From NCBI RefSeq assembly GCF_019904155.1, contig NZ_JAHCMB010000159.1, positions 1 to 64,000 on the forward strand: 64,000 nucleotides of DNA. The letters run 5' to 3'. Each line of letters begins with the position of its first letter. The stretch's first letter is position 1. Source of the DNA: Paenibacillus sinensis. Lineage in GTDB: Bacteria; Bacillota; Bacilli; Paenibacillales; Paenibacillaceae. Below the pieces are notes generated by a model. The model did not search any database, had not been told where the DNA came from, and saw only the letters and a list, made by a program, of their open reading frames with translations. The position numbers and the translations under genes are program-made. Positions 18,016 through 26,588 of this stretch are shown one piece after another.

Positions 18016-19127
18016 CCGTCAAAGGTCAAACGGTAATTCAATATATGGAGCAGCTGGCTCCGAAATCGGTAGCCGAGGAAGGCGACAAAATCGGACTTCA
18101 GCTAGGCAGCCTGAACAAGGATATTACCGGTGTGCTGGTAGCGCTTGATGTAACCGACGATGTGGTGGACGAGGCGATCGCGAAGGGCTGCAATCTCATT
18201 ATCGCCCATCATGCGATTATTTTCCGCCCTATACAACAGCTGCAGACAGACACTCCGATGGGACGTCTTTACGAGAAGCTGATCAAGAACGATATCGCCG
18301 TATACATCAGCCATACGAACCTGGATGTGACGGAGGGCGGGATGAATGACTGGATGGCCGAAGCCCTCGGGATCGAGAACACCGCTTCGCTCAAGGATAT
18401 CCATACCGAGCAGTTGTCCAAGCTGGTCGTCTTCGTGCCTAAGGACCATCACCAGAAGGTGCTGGACGCCATTCTGAATGCGGGAGCGGGATGGATCGGC
18501 AATTACAGCCATTGCAGCTTCAACATAGAGGGCGTCGGTACCTTTGTTCCGCGTGAAGGCTCCGATCCTTTCATGGGCAAGCAGGGCGAAATGGAACGGG
18601 CCGAGGAGATCCGTATCGAGACGATCGTTCCGCTCGGCATCCGCGGTAAGGTGGTGCAGGCAATGCTGAAGGCCCATCCTTATGAAGAGGTCGCATACGA
18701 CCTCTATTCGATGGATCTTAAGGGCCGGAGCTTCGGGCTCGGCCGTGTCGGGCGGTTGAAGGAGCCAGTGACCCTGGAGCAGTTCATCGAGACCGTTAAG
18801 ACAGGACTTAAAGTGGATAAGGTTAGGGTTGTCGGAGACCTGGATAAAAAGATTCAAAAAGCCGCGGTTCTCGGCGGCTCGGGCGGCAAGTTCCTCTCCA
18901 GCGCCATTTTCCGGGGGGCTGACGTGCTTGTTACGGGAGACATCGACTACCATACGGCGCAGGATGCCCTGATGGCGGGCGTGGCATTGATCGATCCCGG
19001 CCATAATGCGGAGAAGATCATGAAGGAGAAGGTTGCTGAATGGCTCAAGGACAAGCTGAGCCATAGCAAGAGCGATACGCCTGTATACGCTTCGGTCATT
19101 GATACGGAGCCTTTTCAATTTCGATAA
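18012..19127 (+). CDS. yqfO: Nif3-like dinuclear metal protein (GTP cyclohydrolase 1 type 2 family)
   Basis: A 371-residue NIF3/YqfO family protein. The two halves of the Nif3 fold carry the di-metal ligands, seen as LIIAHHAIIF and HTNLDVTEGGMND in the N-terminal half and DIDYHTAQDA plus DPGHNAEK near the C-terminus. Between them (about 130-230) lies the inserted PII/CutA-like domain containing GVGTFVPREGSDPF, typical of the longer Firmicutes form. The in vivo reaction is not settled; the database name GTP cyclohydrolase rests on one member. The ATG overlaps the trmK stop (ATGA). This trmK-yqfO pairing is conserved in Bacillales. Confidence 0.93.
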   Translation: MTVKGQTVIQYMEQLAPKSVAEEGDKIGLQLGSLNKDITGVLVALDVTDDVVDEAIAKGCNLIIAHHAIIFRPIQQLQTDTPMGRLYEKLIKNDIAVYISHTNLDVTEGGMNDWMAEALGIENTASLKDIHTEQLSKLVVFVPKDHHQKVLDAILNAGAGWIGNYSHCSFNIEGVGTFVPREGSDPFMGKQGEMERAEEIRIETIVPLGIRGKVVQAMLKAHPYEEVAYDLYSMDLKGRSFGLGRVGRLKEPVTLEQFIETVKTGLKVDKVRVVGDLDKKIQKAAVLGGSGGKFLSSAIFRGADVLVTGDIDYHTAQDALMAGVALIDPGHNAEKIMKEKVAEWLKDKLSHSKSDTPVYASVIDTEPFQFR

Positions 19128-19177
19128 CAGGACTGGAAGCATGCCAGGGATTTCTCACTAAAGGGGAAAGTTAACAC

Positions 19178-19206
19178 TTGTTATAGGTCGTAACAATCTG
19201 TATAAT
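19178..19206 (+). promoter_or_regulatory. Sigma-A type promoter of rnpB
   Basis: TTGTTA (19178-19183), a 17-base spacer and a perfect TATAAT (19201-19206), about 11-15 bases upstream of the 5' end of the RNase P RNA. Confidence 0.85.
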
Positions 19207-19216
19207 ATACAATGTT

Positions 19217-19646
19217 GTTCGGAAAGTTTGACAGACAATCGCCGGCGGCCGCAGGGCCGCGGGAGGAAAGTCCGGGCTCCATAAGGCAGGGTGCTGGATA
19301 ACGTCCAGTCGGCGCGAGCCGAAGGATAGTGCCACAGAAACGGACCGCCGATGGCCGCAGGTCGTCAAGACTTACGGCACAGGCAAGGGTGGAACCGAGG
19401 TGTAAGAGACCCCGAGGAGCGATGGTGACATCGTTCCTGGTAAACCCCACCTGGAGCAAGACCTAATGGAACGCAGCCGATTCCATCACGGAAGAAGCAG
19501 CCTTCGCCTGAGGCGCGTTTAGGTTGGTCGCTGGAGCTGTGCAGCAATGTACGGCCTAGATAGATGATTGTCGCTCACAGTGGGAGGGTAGTTCCCGACA
19601 GAACCACAACGAGCACAGAACCCGGCTTACGGCAAACTTTCCTAAA
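19217..19646 (+). ncRNA. rnpB: RNase P RNA (bacterial type B)
   Basis: The catalytic RNA of RNase P, which removes 5' leaders from pre-tRNA. The terminal helix P1 is visible: GGAAAGTTTG at 19221-19230 pairs with CAAACTTTCC at 19633-19642. Conserved core elements include GAGGAAAGTCCGGGCTCC (CR-I), the ACAGAAA tract near 19335, GGCAAGGGTGGAACCGAGGTG, and GACAGAACCACAACGAGC-like CR-V sequence near 19600. Length (about 430 nt) and sequence fit the Bacillus B-type form. It has its own promoter and terminator. It is transcribed from the plus strand, immediately after yqfO. Confidence 0.96.
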
Positions 19647-19680
19647 CTGGCAACACTTGATATGACCTATAACGTCATAA

Positions 19681-19722
19681 AGCGGCGGCGCATCCGTTAA
19701 TTCGGAAGCGCCGCCGCTTTTT
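19681..19722 (+). terminator. Terminator of rnpB
   Basis: AGCGGCGGCG pairs with CGCCGCCGCT, with an inner CCG/CGG pair around TTAATT, followed by TTTTT. It lies about 40 bases after the mature rnpB 3' end. The reverse strand has only a short T run, so it should act less well for the aminotransferase gene arriving from the right. Confidence 0.85.
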
Positions 19723-19770
19723 AGATTGCGTGATTTTGTTTGCATGTTTTAGTCTGCAAGCGGCAAGTGG

Positions 19771-20988
19771 TTAGAGAGCCGGGGCTTCGGCCAGGCTGTT
19801 CCACTCTGCAATCGCCTCACCCAGCCGTTCTATGGCGAGCGGCAGCTGCGCCGGCGGCGTGTGGGTGAAGTTCAGCCGCATTGCATTGAGCTTCGGCTGG
19901 CCAGGGAAGAAGACCTCGCCTGGCACAAAGGCAACGCCTCTCTCCAGCGCCAGCGGCAGAAGCCGGGTGGTGTTGACGGACGGGTCCAGCGTCAGCCACA
20001 GGAACATACCGCCCTGCGGTTCCTCAAAGGAAGCTCCTGCCCATCCGGCCGAGCGAAGAGAGGCGGACAAGGCCTTCATGCGCGAGGCATATTCGCGTGA
20101 GATTACGGCAATGTGGCCTTCCAGATCGAAGAATGACAGCAGCTCGTCCAAAGCCCTCTGATCGATTGTGCTTGAATGCAGATCGGCGGCCTGCTTCGCC
20201 CGGGCAATCGTCGCGATGAGCTCGCGGCTCCCTGCGATCCAGCCTGTGCGAAGGGCGGGCGCGACGATTTTGGAGAAGGTGCCGGTATAGACAACCGTGT
20301 CCCCGCCGGAGGCGTCGTCAAGCGCCTTCAGAGAGGAGAGCTTGCTCCGATCTCCGCCGGGAAAGGCGATCTCCCCATAAGGGTTGTCTTCCAGAATGAG
20401 CGTATCATAGCGGCGGCACAGCTCAAGCACTGCTCTCCGGCGTTCTTCGCTCCAGGTGGCTCCGGTCGGATTTCCGAATGTGGGGACAGCATACAGCAGC
20501 TTGGGGCGGTGGGCCGCCAGCTTCTGCTCCAGATCGTCCGGGAGCATGCCGTCATTGTCGCTCTCGACCGCTACGATGTTTGCGCGGTAGGAGCCCAGCA
20601 CCTGGAGAGCCGCCAGGTACGTGGGGGACTCGACCAGAACGGTGTCGCCGGGATCGATCAGCATGCGGCACAGCAGATCGATCGACTGCTGCGAGCCGGT
20701 CGTCAGCAGGAGGTTGTCGGGAGAAGCCAGAATTCCCTGCCGGGCGAGCCGGGAAGAGAGGCTTTCGCGAAGCGGAAGATACCCTTCCGTCAAGCCGTAC
20801 TGCAGAACCGAAGAGCTTCCCGACAGGACACGGGAATACGCCTCGCGCACCGCTTCGACCGGGAACAGATCTTCGCCGGGCAGCCCGCCTGCCAGCGAGA
20901 TCACATCGCTGCCCTGGGTCAGCTTCAGAATATCGCGAACTGCGGACGAACCAAGATGATTCGCCATAACGGAATAGGAAGGTTTCAT
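19771..20988 (-). CDS. PLP-dependent aminotransferase, class I/II (2-aminoadipate/aromatic type)
   Basis: A 405-residue fold type I aminotransferase. It begins MKPSYSVMANHLGSSAVRDILK and has SLAGGLPGEDLFPVEAV, the QYGLTEGYLPLR substrate/cofactor region, NPTGATWSEERR, and GTFSKIVAPALRTGW with the PLP-binding lysine. The C-terminal RLNFTH arginine binds the substrate carboxylate. The family includes LysN-like and multisubstrate enzymes, so the exact substrate cannot be read. I choose the ATG at 20988, because GGCGAGGAG lies 10 bases upstream; an in-frame ATG at 21027 would sit in the probable -10 region. It is divergent from a MocR-type regulator, 95 bases away, which likely controls it. Confidence 0.9.
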   Translation of the reverse strand: MKPSYSVMANHLGSSAVRDILKLTQGSDVISLAGGLPGEDLFPVEAVREAYSRVLSGSSSVLQYGLTEGYLPLRESLSSRLARQGILASPDNLLLTTGSQQSIDLLCRMLIDPGDTVLVESPTYLAALQVLGSYRANIVAVESDNDGMLPDDLEQKLAAHRPKLLYAVPTFGNPTGATWSEERRRAVLELCRRYDTLILEDNPYGEIAFPGGDRSKLSSLKALDDASGGDTVVYTGTFSKIVAPALRTGWIAGSRELIATIARAKQAADLHSSTIDQRALDELLSFFDLEGHIAVISREYASRMKALSASLRSAGWAGASFEEPQGGMFLWLTLDPSVNTTRLLPLALERGVAFVPGEVFFPGQPKLNAMRLNFTHTPPAQLPLAIERLGEAIAEWNSLAEAPAL

Positions 20989-21022
20989 AAATTTTTTGCT
21001 CCTCGCCTTTGATTTTGATGGT

Positions 21023-21068
21023 ATCATAGCGGCAGAGCTGTATAACAGTAAAGGATCGAGTATAACAG
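21023..21068. promoter_or_regulatory. Divergent promoter/operator with direct repeat GTATAACAG
   Basis: GTATAACAG occurs at 21040-21048 and again at 21060-21068, in direct orientation and exactly 20 bases apart (two helical turns). MocR/GabR-type regulators are known to bind direct repeats. On the minus strand TATGAT (21023-21028) could be the -10 of the aminotransferase gene, with a weak -35 overlapping the first repeat. The second repeat ends just before the GGAGG of the regulator gene, so binding could also block the regulator's own expression. The repeat is directly seen; the role is inferred. Confidence 0.6.
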
Positions 21069-21083
21069 TCGGAGGCGATGGTC

Positions 21084-22682
21084 ATGCATATCGAGATACA
21101 CCGAGACAGCGGCAGGCCGCTGCCGCTTCAGATCAGCGACACGCTGAGCCAGCGCATATCGTCGGGACTTCTCCAGCCCGGTGAACGGCTGCCTTCCGTG
21201 CGTAAAATGGCGGAGATGCTTGACGTGTGCCAGGTCACCGTCAGCAAGGCTTATGCCGATCTCGAAAGGCGGGGATGGCTGATCCGGCGTCACGGGCTTG
21301 GCTGTTTCGCGGCGGCGCCGGGGGGCGGAACCGGTCACAAGCCGCTGGGAGACGGACAGGCTGCCGCCGACAGATCTGGAGCCGGTAAGCGGAGAGCTGA
21401 CGAGAAGTCGTCATCAGGGCATGCAGGCCATCCGCTATCCCGCTCCGCTTCAGGCCGGACAGAGCCGGAGTGGCAGAAGGAGTATGAGGACTATTTGCCT
21501 CGTGCCCAACTGTGGCGCAATTTCAATTTCTCCGAGGCGGAGTATTCATTTCATCTCGCAGCTATTGATTCCGGCATGCTTCCGCTCAAGGAAATCGGCG
21601 CCGCCATGACTTCGCTGGTCGCGAAGCGCCCGGAGCTGATGTCGGCCTACGGCAATTTCCAGGGAGATCCGTCGCTCCGGGAGGCGGTGCGCAAGCATCT
21701 TCGGACACGGGGGATTGCTCTACCGCCGGAAGGACTGCTGATTACGAGCGGGACTCAGCAGGGCATTGATCTGGTGGCCCGGACATTCGTCGGTCCGGGC
21801 GATACGGTCTATTTGGAGGCTCCGAGCTATACCGGAGCGATCGACGTATTCGCCGGCAGGGGAGCGGAAATGATCGGCGTCCCCGTTGATAAGCACGGGA
21901 TGCGCGTTGACATACTGACCAAGATGTGCGACCGGCGGCCGCCCAAGCTGATCTATACGGTTCCGACGTTTCAGAACCCGAGCGGCGTCACGATGAGCCT
22001 GGAGCGGAGACAGCGGCTGCTGGAGCTGGCCCGCAGCTACAGCTGCCTGATTGTGGAGGACGACCCGTTCTCCGACCTGTATTTTGAGTCGCCGCCCCCG
22101 CCGCCGATCAAGAGTCTGGACGCGGAAGGTCATGTGGTCTATATGAAGAGCTTCAGCAAGGTGCTGGCTCCCGGAAGCCGGGTAGCCGGGGTCGCCGCGG
22201 AAGGCGACATCCTGGAGCGGCTCACCGCTGCCAAGGCCGCAAGCGATCTCGGCAGCCCGCTGCTTATCCAGCTGGCGGTGCTTCCTTTTATCACCGACCG
22301 TTATGAGGCATACATGAAGGGACTAAGATCTGCTCTGAAATCGCGAATGGCGCGGGCGGAGGCGATGCTGAAGCGTCATGCGCCGAAGGGAGTCCGCTGG
22401 AATACACCGGAAGGCGGACTTAATTTCTGGCTGGAGCTGCCGGATTCCATCGATACCGGGGAGCTCTACGACCGGGCAATCCGGCAGGGCATTTCTTTTC
22501 TGCCGGGCAATGTCTGCTATTCGGGCGAGCCGTCGGCCCGTTATATTCGAATCTGCTACGCCCAGATGGAAGAAACGAAGATGGAGCGGGGGCTGCTGCA
22601 GCTGTTGGAGCTGCTTGGAGAAGCGGCAGGAGGCGGGGCGGCGCCAGGAGCTAAATCAAACAGGCCAGCCCGGCAGGGCTGA
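21084..22682 (+). CDS. MocR-type transcriptional regulator (GntR HTH + aminotransferase domain)
   Basis: A 532-residue fusion regulator. Residues about 5-75 form a GntR-type winged helix (LPLQISDTLSQRISSG, LPSVRKMAEML, QVTVSKAYADLERRGWL). A long linker rich in Gly, Ser, Ala and charged residues (about 76-130) leads to a class I aminotransferase-like domain. There the PLP lysine is in MKSFSKVLAPGSRVAG (about K359) and NPSGVTMSLERR is present. Such regulators sense amino acids or PLP through the cofactor. The ATG at 21084 has GGAGG 8 bases upstream, whereas ATG 21078 would be only 2 bases away. The divergent aminotransferase is the likely target. Confidence 0.92.
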   Translation: MHIEIHRDSGRPLPLQISDTLSQRISSGLLQPGERLPSVRKMAEMLDVCQVTVSKAYADLERRGWLIRRHGLGCFAAAPGGGTGHKPLGDGQAAADRSGAGKRRADEKSSSGHAGHPLSRSASGRTEPEWQKEYEDYLPRAQLWRNFNFSEAEYSFHLAAIDSGMLPLKEIGAAMTSLVAKRPELMSAYGNFQGDPSLREAVRKHLRTRGIALPPEGLLITSGTQQGIDLVARTFVGPGDTVYLEAPSYTGAIDVFAGRGAEMIGVPVDKHGMRVDILTKMCDRRPPKLIYTVPTFQNPSGVTMSLERRQRLLELARSYSCLIVEDDPFSDLYFESPPPPPIKSLDAEGHVVYMKSFSKVLAPGSRVAGVAAEGDILERLTAAKAASDLGSPLLIQLAVLPFITDRYEAYMKGLRSALKSRMARAEAMLKRHAPKGVRWNTPEGGLNFWLELPDSIDTGELYDRAIRQGISFLPGNVCYSGEPSARYIRICYAQMEETKMERGLLQLLELLGEAAGGGAAPGAKSNRPARQG

Positions 22683-22697
22683 CCTGATGTTGCGGGA

Positions 22698-22718
22698 GGG
22701 AACGGCGGCGCCGTTCCC
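22698..22718. other. Perfect inverted repeat downstream of the MocR gene
   Basis: GGGAACGGC-GGC-GCCGTTCCC forms a 9-bp stem with a 3-base loop, 16 bases after the regulator's stop. It has no T run. A second hairpin, CAGCCC-GGCA-GGGCTG, lies at the stop codon itself (about 22666-22681). These may stall transcription or protect 3' ends between the converging genes. Confidence 0.5.
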
Positions 22719-22742
22719 AAATATCCAGCATCACCGGCCAAT

Positions 22743-22900
22743 GGAAGCTGCTCGACCGGCCCGACCGACCCAACGGAAGCTGCTCGACCGACCCGACCGA
22801 CCCAACGGAAGCTGCTCGACCGACCCAACGAAAGCTGATCGCCTAGCGGCTGCTGCGGCTGTCCGGCTCGGTCCGGCTCGGTCCGGCTCGGTCCGGCTCA
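22743..22900. repeat. Short tandem repeats between convergent genes
   Basis: Two arrays lie side by side. The first has a 32-bp unit starting GGAAGCTGCTCGACCG at 22743, 22775 and 22807 (the third copy shortened to 24 bases), followed by a decayed GAAAGCTG. The second is the 10-mer GTCCGGCTCG, repeated four times at 22861-22900 (last copy ending CA). They end 5 bases before the stop codon of the protease gene on the minus strand. Confidence 0.9.
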
Positions 22901-22905
22901 GTTGT

Positions 22906-24834
22906 CTACATCATCCCTTTCAGCCGCTGCTGGAGCTGCTGCAGCCGGTCCTTGACATGCAGCGGCCACTGCTCGACAGGAACTCCTTCCCCGGCTGCGG
23001 CCTGAAGGGTCCGGTACACGTCAAGCCGGCCCCAGCCGAAATATTTGTCATGTCCCTTCGCGCCCAGATCCACCGCGTTCTTGGTCATCAGATCCATGAC
23101 CTCCTTGTTGGTCAGATCGGGATTCAGCGAGCGGACCAGACCCGCAAGGGCGGCTGCATGGGGGCTGGCCATCGAGGTTCCGGACAGCGCGGCGTACTGG
23201 CTGCCGATATATGTGCTGGCAATGCTCTCGCCCGGGGCGGAGACATCGACATAATCCCCGTAGTTGGAGAAGTCTGCTCTCTCATCGGAGGCGGTGGTCG
23301 CGGCTACAGCCAGAACCTCGGGATAGGCGGCGGGATATCCCGGCCGTTCCGTATTGTCGTTGCCCGAAGCCGACACCAGTACGACATCCTTGTTATAGGC
23401 GTATTTAATGGCGTCATGCAGGAACTGGGAATCCGCATAGTTGCCCAGACTGAGGTTGATGACCTTGGCGCCGTGGTCAGCCGCCCAAATAATGCCCTCC
23501 GCGACTGAATACGTCGTTCCAGCGCCGGTGTTGTCCAGCACTTTGACCGGCAAAATCTTATTGTACCAGCTTATTCCCGCCACGCCCTCGCCATTGTTGA
23601 CCAGAGCGCCGATAATGCCTGTCACATGTGTGCCGTGGCCCACATCGTCGTCGGGAAGTCCTGAACCGGATATGGCGTTGTATCCCGTCAGCAGCTGTCC
23701 CTTCAGGTCAGGATGGTCAGCCTGCACGCCCGTATCCACCACAGCCACCGGAACGGTGTCGCTTCCGCGCGACAGGTTCCATCCCTTGCCGGTCTCAATT
23801 GCAGGGAGATTCCATTGATAGGCGGAGAAGAGCATATCGTTCGGAGCTACATCAAATGTCATATTTTCGCCGACAGTATCGTTGGTTAAATACATATAGT
23901 GAGGCTCGGTGTACTGTGGACGCCATCTGCTTTCGAAATAAGCTTTAAGCTCCGGGTACGTCATGTCCGACGAGCGGAAAATATAGGCATACCCCAGCTT
24001 GCGGGGCGTACTGCCGTGGATTTCCCGGGCGATGGCCTCGAGCTGCCGGTTATCCGGAGGCCCGTTCCGAAACCGGACAACAACTTCATTCTCGTAGTAA
24101 TGGCTGGCGTTCTCGTTGTCATGCCCGGTCTTGACGGTAATGTCCCGCAGTGTATCGGTATGGACGGATTCCACCCTGAAACGCCCTTCCTTCGGATAAG
24201 GAATAAGCCGGAGATTCTTCTGCTGATGGCTCGTGACCTGCTTAAGAACCGTCCGGTCAATCAGTCCGATGACGCCGTACCGTCCGTCCGAACTGCGCTG
24301 TCCCATCAGAAAATAGCTTCGGGACCCGACAGTGAATGCTGGAGATTCGTAAGTGCCCTGCCGTTTAATCGTCGTCTTGGCCGCACTGAGGTACTCCTTC
24401 ATCACCCGCTCCTGCTCCGGCGTACCCTTGGGATGCACCGATTTGAAGGTGCTGGCCTTCCCTGTGGAGAAGTCGATCCACATCAGCATGGCGATATGCC
24501 CGTGGCTGCGCTGCAGCTTCCTGGCGTAGGCAGCGACCTTATCGGCGGACTGTCCTGCGGCTCCCGAGAGCATGGCTTTCAGATCGCGGCCCGCATCGGC
24601 ATGGGTTAAAGATTCCGTCGTCTTCACGTCCTGCGAAATGTACGTTTTCTTAACCTTATGCTCCTGTAAGGCCTGGCTGCGCCCGCTCTGGGAAACACCG
24701 GTCTGAGAAACACCGGTCTGGGGAACACCGGCTTGGCGGACAGTTCCGTGATTCGTAGAACGCACGCCGAGTATGAGCGCTGAAGCGCAGACGGCCGTCA
24801 GCAGGCCGGCGATCGCGATGTTTTTTCGGGACAT
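22906..24834 (-). CDS. Secreted subtilisin-like serine protease (S8 family)
   Basis: A 642-residue exported protease. The signal peptide (about 1-26, MSRKNIAIAGLLTAVCASAL) is followed by a short repeat-like stretch GVPQTGVSQTGVSQSG and a long N-terminal region to about 335. The S8 domain then has Asp about 367 (VAVVDTGVQ), His about 400 (GHGTHVTG), oxyanion Asn about 492 (SASGN) and Ser about 554 (SGTSMASPH), so the triad is complete. The C-terminal ~40 residues are charged and helical. I take the ATG at 24834 because GGAAGGAG lies 8 bases upstream; the frame opens at 24858. The long prodomain region is larger than in ordinary subtilisins. The substrate is unknown. Confidence 0.93.
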   Translation of the reverse strand: MSRKNIAIAGLLTAVCASALILGVRSTNHGTVRQAGVPQTGVSQTGVSQSGRSQALQEHKVKKTYISQDVKTTESLTHADAGRDLKAMLSGAAGQSADKVAAYARKLQRSHGHIAMLMWIDFSTGKASTFKSVHPKGTPEQERVMKEYLSAAKTTIKRQGTYESPAFTVGSRSYFLMGQRSSDGRYGVIGLIDRTVLKQVTSHQQKNLRLIPYPKEGRFRVESVHTDTLRDITVKTGHDNENASHYYENEVVVRFRNGPPDNRQLEAIAREIHGSTPRKLGYAYIFRSSDMTYPELKAYFESRWRPQYTEPHYMYLTNDTVGENMTFDVAPNDMLFSAYQWNLPAIETGKGWNLSRGSDTVPVAVVDTGVQADHPDLKGQLLTGYNAISGSGLPDDDVGHGTHVTGIIGALVNNGEGVAGISWYNKILPVKVLDNTGAGTTYSVAEGIIWAADHGAKVINLSLGNYADSQFLHDAIKYAYNKDVVLVSASGNDNTERPGYPAAYPEVLAVAATTASDERADFSNYGDYVDVSAPGESIASTYIGSQYAALSGTSMASPHAAALAGLVRSLNPDLTNKEVMDLMTKNAVDLGAKGHDKYFGWGRLDVYRTLQAAAGEGVPVEQWPLHVKDRLQQLQQRLKGMM

Positions 24835-25014
24835 TTTTCCCGCTCCTTCCTGTCTCATCTGCTACCGTTAGCATGGAAGAGGCCCGCCAGATTTATACAT
24901 GCGTAAAAGGGATACCGCCGAGCCAAAATTTGTGATAGGATAGACATGAAAACGATTAATTTGCAAGTAATTTTGTAACACGACGCCAAGGAATTCTAAG
25001 GGGGATGGGCCGCC

Positions 25015-25509
25015 ATGTCAGCCAATGTTCAGAAACTGTGCGAATCCACGAGAGAAAAGTTGAAAATTGCCATTGAAAAACTGGAATTGTTCCTTAACCA
25101 TAACGCATTGCCGCAGCTTGCCGACGGGCAGGATGAAGAGACGACCCGATACTATGAGGGTTTTCTGTCCGATCTGCGTCATCTGCTGGTCTTCTCCGAA
25201 ATGTCGTACGAGAAGCTGGGTGTTGCGCTTCGCCGTGCCAATTTTGACGAGGATTTTGCACAAAAAGCGTTATACAACGTTTATCACTATGGCGTGAACA
25301 ACTTCTTCTATCCGAAGAACGAAAGCTATTCCGAAGACGGCCGCTATGCATACACTGGTCAAGACGCGATCCGCTTCCGCAAAAAGCCCGTTCAATCGGC
25401 GCGCAGCATTGTGCTGGATATTACGAAGGTGTATGAAGAACTTCGCGACGAGCTCACCTATTACGAAAATGATTATTTAACGGAAAAACGAATGCAGAAT
25501 CAAGTGTAG
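25015..25509 (+). CDS. ypuI: YpuI family protein (DUF3907)
   Basis: A 164-residue soluble protein of the YpuI/DUF3907 family, found across Bacillales, function unknown. Recognisable parts are the N-terminal helical segment, LPQLADGQDEETTRYYEGFLSDLRHLLVFSE, and VYHYGVNNFFYPKNE followed by SYSEDGRYAYTGQDAIRFRKKP. No membrane segment or signal peptide is seen. The start ATG follows AAGGGGGATGGG. It stands as a single gene with a strong terminator after it. Confidence 0.88.
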   Translation: MSANVQKLCESTREKLKIAIEKLELFLNHNALPQLADGQDEETTRYYEGFLSDLRHLLVFSEMSYEKLGVALRRANFDEDFAQKALYNVYHYGVNNFFYPKNESYSEDGRYAYTGQDAIRFRKKPVQSARSIVLDITKVYEELRDELTYYENDYLTEKRMQNQV

Positions 25510-25514
25510 ACGAC

Positions 25515-25555
25515 AGGGCTTCCAGCGCACGGATGTGCGCCGGAAGCCCTTTTTT
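25515..25555 (+). terminator. Terminator after ypuI
   Basis: GGGCTTCC-A-GCGCAC pairs with GTGCGC-C-GGAAGCCC around a GGAT loop, then TTTTTT. This is a strong intrinsic terminator. Confidence 0.92.
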
Positions 25556-25685
25556 ATACCAGATCGCATAAAGGATTCGCAAAATCAGGTTCTATTCCGG
25601 TTACCGTTCCGTGGCTTCTTTTGGCTGTCCGGATACCGCATACCAACGCCTCGGCAAGGACATAATGATTCCGAGGTGATCATTA

Positions 25686-25910
25686 ATGAACAATACCGCG
25701 AAAACGGTAGTCAACTGCAGCGTAAGCAACTGTAATTATTGGGGAGAAAGCAATATTTGCCGCGCCGAGTCCATCATCATCGAAATCGACAAGCATTCCG
25801 GAGGCCGCATCAAGGAAGAGTATGCCGAAGAGATGACCTTCAAGGATCATCATGATATTGCCAAGAGTTCCTCCGCAACCTGTTGCCTGACCTTTAAGCC
25901 GAAAGCTTAG
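25686..25910 (+). CDS. DUF1540 domain protein
   Basis: A 74-residue cysteine-containing small protein. The DUF1540 pattern is present: VVNCSVSNCNYWGESNICRAESIIIEI at the N-terminus and CCLTF near the C-terminus, with Cys residues suited to a metal site. Function is unknown; members are common in spore formers. The ATG follows GAGGTGATC. The next gene starts 9 bases after the stop, so the two are probably co-transcribed. Confidence 0.85.
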   Translation: MNNTAKTVVNCSVSNCNYWGESNICRAESIIIEIDKHSGGRIKEEYAEEMTFKDHHDIAKSSSATCCLTFKPKA

Positions 25911-25919
25911 GAGGCCGCC

Positions 25920-26303
25920 ATGGACAATGAACAGAGGGGTCCTGAGCCTGTCCGGTCCAGACGCAAAAAAATTATGATCCGGCCCCGGACCGATTATCCC
26001 CGCAGATCGCCAGATCATCGCGAGGAATACGCCGCTGAGGTTAGTCCGCTGCCTGTGCGCGACCGTTCGCCGGAAGTGAAGGAGTCGGCAGAAGCCGACG
26101 ATGCGTACAAGCCGGTTGGCTATGCCTCGGTAGGCCTTGGAATCGCATCTCTCATCATCTGGCCCATTATTCTCGGTCCGCTTGCAGCCGTGCTCGGGTA
26201 TTATGCCTACAGCAACGGACGCAAGACGGCCGGAGCCTGGGGTCTTGGAATGGGCATTGTGGCCGTACTCAGCTATTTCGTGATGATTCCTTTTGCCCGC
26301 TGA
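25920..26303 (+). CDS. Small membrane protein with DUF4190-like C-terminus
   Basis: A 127-residue protein. A charged cytoplasmic N-terminal half (about 1-62, Arg/Pro/Glu-rich) is followed by two or three hydrophobic segments (about 65-90 and 100-125) in the GYASVGLGIASLIIWPIILGP and LGYYAYSNGRKTAGAWGLGMGIV pattern typical of DUF4190. Function unknown. The start ATG has TAGGAGG upstream. A terminator follows 20 bases after the stop. Confidence 0.8.
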   Translation: MDNEQRGPEPVRSRRKKIMIRPRTDYPRRSPDHREEYAAEVSPLPVRDRSPEVKESAEADDAYKPVGYASVGLGIASLIIWPIILGPLAAVLGYYAYSNGRKTAGAWGLGMGIVAVLSYFVMIPFAR

Positions 26304-26323
26304 CTCCGGCGAAGCATGAGAAG

Positions 26324-26360
26324 ACCTTCAGATTCAGCAGCATGAATCTGAAGGTTTTTT
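26324..26360 (+). terminator. Terminator after the DUF4190-like gene
   Basis: ACCTTCAGATTCA pairs with TGAATCTGAAGGT around GCAGCA and is followed by TTTTT. Confidence 0.9.
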
Positions 26361-26588
26361 AATGGACATCAATCCCGGGGAATCGCTCGCTGCCAAAAGA
26401 ATGCCGCCAGGCATTTACTCCTGATCCTGATCTTGAAATTAGATCTTGAATGCCTGGCTAGAATTACGAGAACACTCCGTGCAAATGCCGCCGCTTCCTG
26501 GTAAAATAACGAAATCCTTAACAATTCCGGCTCTTCTGCCGATAGATTAAGTAACAGAATGAAACCAGGAAAGAGGGTATGCGGCAGC

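Noticed and set aside
22861..22900. Replication origin or DnaA-type iterons
   Set aside because: The 10-mers (GTCCGGCTCG) do not resemble DnaA boxes and no replication initiator is adjacent.
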